Below are positions 5,774 to 11,237 of a stretch of 11,237 nt of DNA, piece by piece. The notes under the pieces are model-generated. The model saw only the letters and a program-made list of their open reading frames with translations, ran no database searches and had not been told where the DNA came from. This DNA is from NORP181 sp047623555 (GTDB taxonomy: Bacteria; Pseudomonadota; Alphaproteobacteria; Rhodobacterales; Rhodobacteraceae). A program made the position numbers and the translations under genes. Location of the stretch: the NCBI GenBank assembly GCA_047623555.1, contig JBLHMP010000105.1, positions 1-11,237 on the forward strand. The letters are read 5' to 3'. Each line of letters opens with the position of its first letter. Within the stretch, counting starts at the first letter, position 1.

Positions 5774-6985
5774 ATGACACAAGTTAACGATACACGCGCC
5801 AAACGAAATGTGATGGTGCTGGTGGCTGCGCAGGCATTTCTTGGCGCGCAGATGCCTATTATCTTTATTATCGGCGGATTGGCCGGGCAATCGCTTGCCT
5901 CAAATATCTGCCTGGCAACGCTGCCGATTTCGCTGATCGTGTTGTCGTCGATGTTCATGGCAACACCGATGTCGGCCATCATGCAGAAATATGGCCGCCG
6001 TACCGGGTTTCTGGTCGGCGCAACCGGCGGCGGACTTGGCGCTATTGTCGGGGCGACGGGGCTTTACCTGGGATCGTTCGAGATATTCCTCTGTGGTAGT
6101 TTTTTGACCGGTATATACATGAGCGCGCATGGTTTTTACCGCTTTGCCGCCACGGACACAGCGTCAGATGAATACCGTTCCAAAGCGATTTCCTATGTGA
6201 TGGCCGGTGGCTTGGCCTCGGCGATCATTGGGCCGCAACTTTTGAAACTGACCAGTGACGCCTTTGTGGTGCCGTTTCTTGGCGCCTATATCATGGTGAT
6301 CGTGATCAATGTGATTGGATCCGGGCTGTTTTTCATGCTGGATATTCCCACACCAGATGCCCCAACGGCAGATGCGCCGCGCGGACGCACCCGTTGGGAA
6401 TTGATCAAAACACCACGTATTGCAGTGGCGGTGATTTGTGGCACGGTGTCGTATTCATTGATGAACCTGATGATGACGTCGACACCTTTGGCGGTGGTTG
6501 GCTGTGGGTTTACCCAGAACAACGCAGCAGATGTTGTAACAGGTCACGTGCTGGCGATGTTTGCGCCGTCTTTTGTCACCGGACATCTGATCAATCGGTT
6601 TGGGGTTGAGCGGATCATGGGCACCGGATTGGTGATCCTGTTGGCGGCTGGGTTGGTGGCGATGAATGGCGTGGAGCTGGGCAACTTCTTTGTGGCATTG
6701 ATCATGTTGGGCGTCGGCTGGAATTTCGGCTTTATCGGCGCCACAACGATGCTGGCTGGGGCGCATGAACCACAAGAGCGTGGGCGGATGCAGGGGTTGA
6801 ATGACTTGCTGGTGTTTGGCGGCGTAACGCTGGCGTCCTTGGCATCGGGTGGGCTGATGAATTGTTCGGGCGGCACAGCAGTCGAAGGCTGGACCGCGGT
6901 GAACATGGCGATGATCCCGTTGCTGGCATTGGCCGGTGGAGCATTGCTGTGGTTGGTGATGCGACCGGACCCCGAGGCGGCCTAG
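5774..6985 (+). CDS. MFS transporter, about 12 TM
   Basis: A 403-residue integral inner-membrane protein of the major facilitator superfamily. Hydrophobic segments occur at about 12-38, 45-68, 78-99, 102-121, 138-157, 165-190, 215-234, 237-262, 281-300, 303-325, 346-362 and 377-396. The usual hydrophilic central loop is at about 191-212 (IPTPDAPTADAPRGRTRWEL). The loop between TM2 and TM3 carries the motif-A remnant QKYGRRTGF (71-79), and the mirror loop of the second half carries GRMQGLND (337-344). The start at ATG 5774 is preferred: the frame is open to 5669, but the extra 35 residues are non-conserved-looking and overlap cobK on the other strand. The substrate is unknown. Being next to cobK does not by itself make it a corrinoid carrier. 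Confidence 0.88.
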   Translation: MTQVNDTRAKRNVMVLVAAQAFLGAQMPIIFIIGGLAGQSLASNICLATLPISLIVLSSMFMATPMSAIMQKYGRRTGFLVGATGGGLGAIVGATGLYLGSFEIFLCGSFLTGIYMSAHGFYRFAATDTASDEYRSKAISYVMAGGLASAIIGPQLLKLTSDAFVVPFLGAYIMVIVINVIGSGLFFMLDIPTPDAPTADAPRGRTRWELIKTPRIAVAVICGTVSYSLMNLMMTSTPLAVVGCGFTQNNAADVVTGHVLAMFAPSFVTGHLINRFGVERIMGTGLVILLAAGLVAMNGVELGNFFVALIMLGVGWNFGFIGATTMLAGAHEPQERGRMQGLNDLLVFGGVTLASLASGGLMNCSGGTAVEGWTAVNMAMIPLLALAGGALLWLVMRPDPEAA

Positions 6986-7021
6986 CAGCGGTAGGGTCTA
7001 ACAACAGAAATCATAAGGTGT

Positions 7022-7045
7022 AGCGTGGGTTTTCACCCACCCTAC
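7022..7045 (+). repeat. 24-bp hairpin repeat, copy 1
   Basis: These 24 bases recur exactly at 11189-11212, and most of the unit recurs inverted at 11222-11237. The unit holds a small stem, GTGGGT (7025-7030) with ACCCAC (7035-7040), loop TTTC. An upstream GTAGGGT at 6991-6997 can also pair with ACCCTAC at 7039-7045. The unit sits between the convergent MFS and squalene-synthase-fold genes. I recall such GTAGGGTGGGT-type units as dispersed intergenic repeats in Rhodobacteraceae and other bacteria; copy number in this genome is not checkable here. Confidence 0.65.
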
Positions 7046-7100
7046 ACTGCCGTTCAGACGTTGTTTTTGTTGTTGCTCCGTGAGGTCATATCCCACGGGC

Positions 7101-7126
7101 GGATGCCTCCGGCGGAGGTATTTTGG
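7101..7126 (+). terminator. CCTCC-GGC-GGAGG hairpin followed by TATTTT (terminator-like dispersed repeat)
   Basis: ATGCCTCC (7103-7110) and GGAGGTAT (7114-7121) form an 8-bp stem with one G-T pair and a 3-nt loop, followed by a T run (7121-7124). In this convergent gap it would end transcripts from the MFS gene. The sequence GCCTCCGGCGGAGGTATTTT is, from memory, a very common intergenic element in Rhodobacteraceae genomes, so it may be a mobile or amplified repeat used as a terminator. Confidence 0.5.
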
Positions 7127-7149
7127 ACGAGAAAAAATTGGAGACGGCG

Positions 7150-7926
7150 CTACCAGCGACCGGTTGCAGCGCGAAACATCAGCGAGGCGCGTTTGGCGGC
7201 TTCGCTTTGGCCCAACGCACCGTTTGCCACCCGATTGGGATCTCGGATTACCTGACGCAAAATGGCCGCTGTCTGCCATCCGACCAACAGAGCGGAACTG
7301 GCTGTTTTTGACACTTTTGCACGGGCTTTCTGGGCCCCGTCTAGTCGTGACAATGCCTCTTGTGCCAGAGCCCGGACCCCGTCCGGCGTACCGTCCAAAA
7401 GCGGGATACGTTTGCGATCAACCAGCGCCGGGATCGCCCGGAACCAATTTGCCACGCCAGTTGCATAGCCGATATCGCGCACCACCTGTTCGTCTGCTTC
7501 GCCCAATGTACGCGCGGCGACCCACATTAAGGTGCCAGAGCTTTGGTCAATATAACGTTGGAAATGGGCGGTATCCTCAAACGGGTCGCGGTAGATATCC
7601 CAGCGCCGCACCGCAATCATTTCATCCAGCAACGCCGCCATATCCGGTGTTAGCACGCCCGACAAAGGTGTCACCACCTGATGACGCCGCACCACCCCAT
7701 CCTTGGCAATCTCATCCACTGCATCACGCCACCATTGCAGGCGCATTTCTGCGATCATCGCCTCCTGTGTTACCCAGGGTGCCCGGGCGATTTCGATATT
7801 CAGCGCAAACAGCGGAAACAGCACGCGACGCGCAGCCACCGGAGACGCCATTGTCGCCATAAAGCGGTCGGGATCGGCGCGCTGCACCAAATCGGCGCAG
7901 GCTGTTAGGTCGGCATCAAATTTCAT
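7150..7926 (-). CDS. Squalene/phytoene-synthase-fold protein, NDUFAF6-like
   Basis: A 258-residue all-helical protein of the squalene/phytoene synthase family. Recognisable blocks are DRFMATMASPVAARRVLFPL (20-39), ARAPWVTQEAMIAEMRLQWWRD (47-68), VRRWDIYRDPFED (106-118), YIDQSSGTLMW (125-135) and GVANWFRAIPAL (157-168). In true synthases the last block carries the second Asp-rich motif (N-x2-R-D-x3-D) that binds Mg-diphosphate. Here it reads NWFRAIPAL without the Asp residues, and the first motif is also non-standard. This is the pattern of the NDUFAF6 (complex I assembly factor) branch, so prenyl-transfer activity is doubtful. It is the last gene of the four-gene run; its start overlaps the hydrolase stop by 11 bp. 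A role in respiratory complex I assembly is inferred from mitochondrial homologues only. Confidence 0.82.
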   Translation of the reverse strand: MKFDADLTACADLVQRADPDRFMATMASPVAARRVLFPLFALNIEIARAPWVTQEAMIAEMRLQWWRDAVDEIAKDGVVRRHQVVTPLSGVLTPDMAALLDEMIAVRRWDIYRDPFEDTAHFQRYIDQSSGTLMWVAARTLGEADEQVVRDIGYATGVANWFRAIPALVDRKRIPLLDGTPDGVRALAQEALSRLDGAQKARAKVSKTASSALLVGWQTAAILRQVIRDPNRVANGALGQSEAAKRASLMFRAATGRW

Positions 7927-8884
7927 TCAGAAAGGTCCTGATAGCTGTCAATGTGGTCGGCGCGTCTACGATTGCCAGATGGCCGGTGTCCGGCACCAAT
8001 AGGTACTGCCCCTTGTCCGTCACACCAGACATCAAGGGTTGGTATTTAGCCGCAATAAATGCTTCGTCCTTTTCGCCGACGATCAACAAAAATTCCGGCA
8101 ATGCGGCGACATCACCAAGATAATCGCCACGCGGCGCATAGGATGTATTTAGTCGAAATGAATAGCCAGTGGTCGCAGTGTCGCCCAATGGGCCGTCCAA
8201 AACTGAGGCCGGAAAGCGGAACTGGATCACCTGCAGGTGGTTCAATGCGGTGATCTTGGCGGCATTCAGCATGTTTAAACCGATGATCCGCCGTAACAGC
8301 ACATTTGCCCAGCCCCCCGACCCCGGTCGCGTTGTCGGCGCGTCATGTTTCAGGAACGGCGCCAGTAATATCGCACCGTCCAGCAACATGCCGTGTGATC
8401 CGCCTGCCGTGCGCGTGACCAATCCGCCACCCGAGGAATGGCCAAGCAGCACCACCTTTTGTCCGGGTTTTGCGGTGGCTTTGATCAAATCCGCCAGATC
8501 GTCCTCAAGCTGCCCGATATAGTCGATATCGCCGCGACGCCCCGGATTTGGGCCGTGGCCGCGCAAATCCGGCACCACAACATGTGCGACATCCTGCAAG
8601 CCAGCCGCGAGCGACAGGAACTGATGGCCGTGCCAGCCAGAGCCATGCACAAGGATCAATAACGGCCCGTAAGCATCTGGATAGTCACGGATTTGCAGAT
8701 CAAACCCGTCGCGCATTGTCACAGGTGTTTGGCCAACATCCACACCTGACCTCTGGTTAGAAAAATCCAGACCTCCATTAGTGGCCGATAGTGTCTTTGG
8801 CCATTGCGAAGCGATCAAACCCAGCGCCAAAAACAGCGTTATCACCGCTGAAACCACCAGTATTTTAACGACAACTTCCATCAC
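7916..8884 (-). CDS. Membrane-anchored alpha/beta hydrolase
   Basis: A 322-residue serine hydrolase with a complete triad. The nucleophile is Ser150 in LLGHSSGG, the acid Asp273 in GEKDEAF and the histidine His302 in DTGHLAIV. The oxyanion strand LILVHGSGWHG (76-86) and DLRGHGPNPGR (106-116) are also present. Residues about 4-26 are a strongly hydrophobic segment (VVVKILVVSAVITLFLALGLIA) with no obvious signal-peptidase site, so I expect an N-terminal membrane anchor with the catalytic domain outside the cytoplasm. The cap region (about 175-240) is of lysophospholipase/monoacylglycerol-lipase style. The GTG start follows the XRE stop with no gap (TGA-GTG), with an in-frame ATG next to it, so translation is probably coupled. 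A lipid or small-ester substrate is likely but not shown. Confidence 0.86.
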   Translation of the reverse strand: MMEVVVKILVVSAVITLFLALGLIASQWPKTLSATNGGLDFSNQRSGVDVGQTPVTMRDGFDLQIRDYPDAYGPLLILVHGSGWHGHQFLSLAAGLQDVAHVVVPDLRGHGPNPGRRGDIDYIGQLEDDLADLIKATAKPGQKVVLLGHSSGGGLVTRTAGGSHGMLLDGAILLAPFLKHDAPTTRPGSGGWANVLLRRIIGLNMLNAAKITALNHLQVIQFRFPASVLDGPLGDTATTGYSFRLNTSYAPRGDYLGDVAALPEFLLIVGEKDEAFIAAKYQPLMSGVTDKGQYLLVPDTGHLAIVDAPTTLTAIRTFLNEI

Positions 8885-9112
8885 TCAAACCTCGCCCGTC
8901 AATTCAAATATGTCTTCTACCGACACCCCTAATACCCTTGCCAATCGCAATGCCAATACGGTGCTTGGATTGAACACGCCGTTTTCGATGGTGTTGATGG
9001 TCTTACGTGACACTCCGGTTGCAACCGACAGCTGTGCCTGTGTTAACCCGGTGGTTTTACGCAATTCCTTAACCCTATTGAGCAATATCACGCGCCTACC
9101 CTCGCCCATCAA
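8885..9112 (-). CDS. Short XRE/Cro-type HTH regulator
   Basis: A protein of 75 residues at most, consisting of little more than one HTH_3 domain: NRVKELRKTTGLTQAQLSVA, then GVSRKTINTIENGVFNPSTV and LALRLARVLGVSVEDIFEL. The recognition helix is SRKTINTIENG. Such minimal regulators bind as dimers to short palindromes. The start is uncertain. TTG 9112 and ATG 9109 lie inside the upstream gene (17-bp overlap), while the usual family N-terminus (M-LNRVKELR) would start at the TTG at 9085, with AGG nine bases upstream. It is coupled to the four-TM gene before it and the hydrolase after it. The two GTAAC-N6-GTTAC palindromes at the operon promoter are its probable targets (autorepression). Confidence 0.88.
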   Translation of the reverse strand: MMGEGRRVILLNRVKELRKTTGLTQAQLSVATGVSRKTINTIENGVFNPSTVLALRLARVLGVSVEDIFELTGEV

Positions 9113-9494
9113 GCCAGCAATAATACAACAGCGGCACGCCTCCAGTAAGGGTTCCCATCACTGCAAAGCTTTGCATCGGTTCAACCAGTCCCAGCCAAAG
9201 CAACATGCCAAACACCGGGTACAACCCCACAGCCTGCCAATAGCCAAACTTTAACGCTTTGCCCCATTCCTGCCGCGACAATTCATCAAACACCGCATTG
9301 GCTACCGAATGCCCGCCAACCAGGCTGGCGCCCCAAATGGTCGCGCCGCCGAGCAGGCCGATAACACCTGGCAAGAACGGGCTAAGCACGCCTGACAGGC
9401 CCAAAACCAGATACATCATCGCATATCCCACGCAGGTCAGGCCGATTATCAGGAACACATATCGGCGGATGATTTGTAATGTCTCAACGGTCAT
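9096..9494 (-). CDS. Small four-TM membrane protein paired with XRE regulator
   Basis: A 132-residue protein with four predicted membrane segments at about 12-33, 39-60, 84-104 and 108-127. A cytoplasmic-looking loop lies between TM2 and TM3 (ANAVFDELSRQEWGKALKFGYW, about 65-86). I cannot name a family with certainty. The DE-x-x-R loop before a TM hairpin and the tight pairing with a tiny XRE regulator recall the DUF2178-like membrane proteins of Bacillota and archaea, but this is only resemblance. The frame also has an ATG at 9506. I prefer 9494 because GGAG lies six bases upstream of it, whereas the 9506 ATG would overlap that SD. First gene of a four-gene operon, directly behind a promoter with two palindromes. 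Confidence 0.75.
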   Translation of the reverse strand: MTVETLQIIRRYVFLIIGLTCVGYAMMYLVLGLSGVLSPFLPGVIGLLGGATIWGASLVGGHSVANAVFDELSRQEWGKALKFGYWQAVGLYPVFGMLLWLGLVEPMQSFAVMGTLTGGVPLLYYCWLDGRG

Positions 9495-9507
9495 TGCACG
9501 CTCCATT

Positions 9508-9525
9508 TGTAACTTTTAGGTTACA
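9508..9525 (-). promoter_or_regulatory. Operator 1: TGTAAC-N6-GTTACA palindrome
   Basis: Perfect 6+6 bp inverted repeat (flanks add further matches at 9505-9506 with 9527-9528). It lies between the probable -10 region and the SD of the four-TM gene, over the predicted transcription start. It has the same core as operator 2. It is the likely binding site of the XRE protein encoded downstream. Confidence 0.65.
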
Positions 9526-9550
9526 TATAGCGCTGAATGTGTAACGTCAA
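9524..9550 (-). promoter_or_regulatory. Promoter of the four-TM/XRE/hydrolase operon
   Basis: On the minus strand TTGACG (9550 to 9545) is a five-of-six match to the -35 consensus. TATATG (9529 to 9524, 15-bp spacer) or TATGTA (9527 to 9522, 17-bp spacer) is the possible -10. Operator 2 surrounds the -35 and operator 1 touches the -10. The -35 is convincing; the -10 is approximate. Confidence 0.5.
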
Positions 9551-9556
9551 GGTTAC
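9541..9556 (-). promoter_or_regulatory. Operator 2: GTAAC-N6-GTTAC palindrome
   Basis: Perfect 5+5 bp arms, same spacing as operator 1, with the -35 TTGACG running across its centre. Its edge is three bases from the cimA stop codon. The centres of the two operators are 32 bp apart, close to three turns of DNA, so two dimers would sit on the same face. Confidence 0.65.
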
Positions 9557-9558
9557 TT

Positions 9559-11175
9559 TTAACCTCCTGCCACATCGCGCACCAGTTTCCAACGGATCGC
9601 ATCCAACAGGGCCTCAAACGACGCATCAATTATATTGGCGCTAACGCCCACGGTTGCCCAGCGCCGCCCCTGCCCGTCTTCGCTGTCAATGATAACGCGG
9701 GTCACGGCCTCGGTACCGCCTTGGGTGATGCGCACCTTGAAATCAACCAGCCGCATGTCGTTGATGATCGCCGAATACGGCCCCAGATCCTTGGCCAGCG
9801 CGTTGGACAGCGCATTCACCGGCCCCCGGTCACTGCCTGATGCGTCCATCGATTCACTCACCGACAGCTTTTTTTCGCCGTTTACCGTGACCACGACCAC
9901 GGCTTCAGACAGGCTGACCATTTTGTTGTGTTTGTTCTTGCGCCGCTCAACGGTGACTTTGTAACGCTTTACCTCAAAGAACTCGGGCATCAGGCCCAGT
10001 TCATCGCGCGCCAGCAACTCAAACGAAGCCTGCGCCGTGTCATAGGCATAACCGTCGTCTTCGCGTTCCTTAATGCGGTCAAGAATGCGGCCCAGCGCCG
10101 GATCACCCTTGGGCACATCCAGACCAGCCTCGGCCAGACGACGGCGCAGATTGGATTGACCGGCCTGATTGGACATCGGGATTATCCGCTCATTGCCGAT
10201 CAGCGACGGTTCAACATGTTCATAGGTATCCGGGTTTTTCAGGATCGCACTGGCATGCAACCCGGCCTTATGGGCAAAGGCCGAGGCGCCAACATAGGCC
10301 GCCTGCTTCATCGGCACCCGGTTCAGGATATCGTCCAGCATCCGGCTAACACGGGTCAAACTGGCAAGGCCATCAAGGTCAATGCCGGTTTCAAACTGGC
10401 TGGCATATGGTTCTTTCAACAACAGCGTCGGGATCAGCGATGTCAGATTGGCATTGCCACACCGTTCACCCAAGCCGTTCAACGTACCCTGCAATTGCCG
10501 CACCCCGGCGTTGATCGCGGCCAGCGTGTTGGCCACCGCGTTTTCGGTGTCGTTATGGGTGTGGATGCCAAGCCGATCACCCGGAATACCGGCGGCGATG
10601 ACGTCGCTGACGATCTGGGAAACCTCATGCGGCAGCGTGCCGCCATTGGTGTCACATAGCACAATCCAGCGCGCACCGGCGTTATAGGCCGCCATAATCG
10701 CCTCAAGAGCATAGGCAGGGTTGGCTTTGAACCCGTCAAAGAAATGTTCCGCATCAAACAGCGCTTCGCGGCCCTGATCGACGATATAGGCCATTGATTT
10801 GGCGATGTTTTCGGTGTTCTCGGCAAGGCTGATGCCCAGCGCGGTTTTGACATGATAATCATGCGATTTGCCGACCAGACAGATGGATGTGGTGCCGGCA
10901 TTCATCACAGCGGCCAGCACATCATCGTTTTCAGCCGAGCGCCCGGCGCGTTTGGTCATGCCAAAAGCGGTGAGTTTGGCGCGGGTCTTGGGCACAGCCT
11001 CAAAAAACGCCGAATCAGTGGGGTTGGCACCGGGCCAGCCGCCCTCGATATAGTCCAGACCAAGCGTGTCGAATGCCTCGGCGATCTGGAGTTTCTCGGT
11101 GGTCGAGAATTGCACGCCTTGCGTTTGTTGGCCATCACGCAAGGTGGTGTCGTAGAGGTAGAGGCGTTCAGTCAT
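9559..11175 (-). CDS. cimA: (R)-citramalate synthase
   Basis: A 538-residue enzyme condensing pyruvate with acetyl-CoA to (R)-citramalate, the entry to the threonine-independent isoleucine route. The HMGL-like TIM barrel opens with LYDTTLRDGQQ (7-17; catalytic R13, metal ligand D14). Metal ligands follow in HTHND (His205, His207), then LNGLGERCGNANL (232-244) and HKAGLHASA (302-310). The C-terminal LeuA-type regulatory domain covers about 400-535 (YKVTVERRKN..., SDRGPVNALSNAL, VRITQGGTEAVTRV), where isoleucine feedback normally acts. The DGQQTQGVQFS opening and the full length match CimA of the long proteobacterial type rather than LeuA. Purine-rich GGGGAGAGAG precedes the ATG. No terminator separates it from the next minus-strand gene, so some read-through into that operon is possible. 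Confidence 0.92.
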   Translation of the reverse strand: MTERLYLYDTTLRDGQQTQGVQFSTTEKLQIAEAFDTLGLDYIEGGWPGANPTDSAFFEAVPKTRAKLTAFGMTKRAGRSAENDDVLAAVMNAGTTSICLVGKSHDYHVKTALGISLAENTENIAKSMAYIVDQGREALFDAEHFFDGFKANPAYALEAIMAAYNAGARWIVLCDTNGGTLPHEVSQIVSDVIAAGIPGDRLGIHTHNDTENAVANTLAAINAGVRQLQGTLNGLGERCGNANLTSLIPTLLLKEPYASQFETGIDLDGLASLTRVSRMLDDILNRVPMKQAAYVGASAFAHKAGLHASAILKNPDTYEHVEPSLIGNERIIPMSNQAGQSNLRRRLAEAGLDVPKGDPALGRILDRIKEREDDGYAYDTAQASFELLARDELGLMPEFFEVKRYKVTVERRKNKHNKMVSLSEAVVVVTVNGEKKLSVSESMDASGSDRGPVNALSNALAKDLGPYSAIINDMRLVDFKVRITQGGTEAVTRVIIDSEDGQGRRWATVGVSANIIDASFEALLDAIRWKLVRDVAGG

Positions 11176-11188
11176 TGGCTCTCTCCCC

Positions 11189-11237
11189 AGCGTGGGTTTT
11201 CACCCACCCTACATTCCCAGCGTAGGGTGGGTGAAAA
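11189..11237. repeat. Hairpin repeat copy 2 plus inverted copy 3 (runs off right edge)
   Basis: The 24 bases at 11189-11212 are identical to 7022-7045. After a 9-nt spacer the unit returns in inverted orientation. Positions 11197-11212 and 11222-11237 are perfect 16-bp reverse complements and the pairing may continue past the window. The pair lies just upstream of the cimA start region, so it is either in the 5' leader or a terminator for whatever gene lies to the right. Confidence 0.75.

Noticed and set aside
7080..7862. 260-codon plus-strand frame opposite the squalene-synthase-fold gene
   Set aside because: Pro/Arg-rich shadow of the real minus-strand gene, with no recognisable domain.
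9928..10659. 243-codon plus-strand frame inside cimA
   Set aside because: Antisense shadow of a clearly conserved enzyme; long only because of GC-biased codon positions.

Overview
The window looks like chromosomal DNA of an alphaproteobacterium, most likely of the Rhodobacteraceae (Roseobacter group). The reasons are moderately high GC, tightly overlapping operons, protein families that read like Rhodobacterales versions (stand-alone HNH endonuclease, NDUFAF6-like squalene/phytoene-synthase-fold protein, CobK outside a cob cluster, CimA), and two intergenic hairpin repeats of a kind I recall from this family. No rRNA, tRNA or CRISPR array is visible.

Layout. (1) 1-1540 is a damaged accessory patch. 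It holds the internal part of an IS5-family transposase (minus), the 5' stub of an unknown gene cut by that transposase fragment, and a divergent phage-type S24/LexA-like repressor. The repressor is intact except for one in-frame TAA directly after the catalytic Ser of its GDSM motif. About 425 bp of AT-richer DNA without a recognisable gene follows. (2) 1541-2294 holds an HNH endonuclease (minus) and its upstream region. (3) 2295-2921 is a pseudouridine synthase (RluE type, plus) whose 3' end overlaps, tail to tail, the last gene of the next operon. (4) 5698 down to 2839 is a minus-strand run of five genes with 4-, 4- and 1-bp overlaps and one 25-bp gap: cobK, AlkA-like DNA glycosylase, carboxylesterase-type hydrolase, GNAT acetyltransferase and ABM-domain monooxygenase. 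(5) 5774-6985 is an MFS transporter divergent from cobK. (6) 6986-7149 is a convergent gap with two dispersed-repeat-like hairpins. (7) 9494 down to 7150 is a second translationally coupled minus-strand run of four genes: small four-TM protein, short XRE regulator, membrane-anchored alpha/beta hydrolase and NDUFAF6-like protein. (8) 9559-11175 is citramalate synthase (cimA, minus), followed at the right edge by an inverted pair of the same hairpin repeat seen in (6).

How the parts may work together. The clearest regulatory structure is the 53-65 bp gap between cimA and the four-TM gene. It holds two 16-bp palindromes of the form GTAAC-N6-GTTAC, 32 bp apart centre to centre (about three helical turns). 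One contains a TTGACG -35 element and the other touches the likely -10 region. This is the layout expected for cooperative, autogenous repression by the XRE protein encoded in the operon. The other metabolic genes (cobalamin, isoleucine, DNA repair, rRNA modification) are ordinary housekeeping or scavenging functions. All functional statements come from motif reading; no database search was run.
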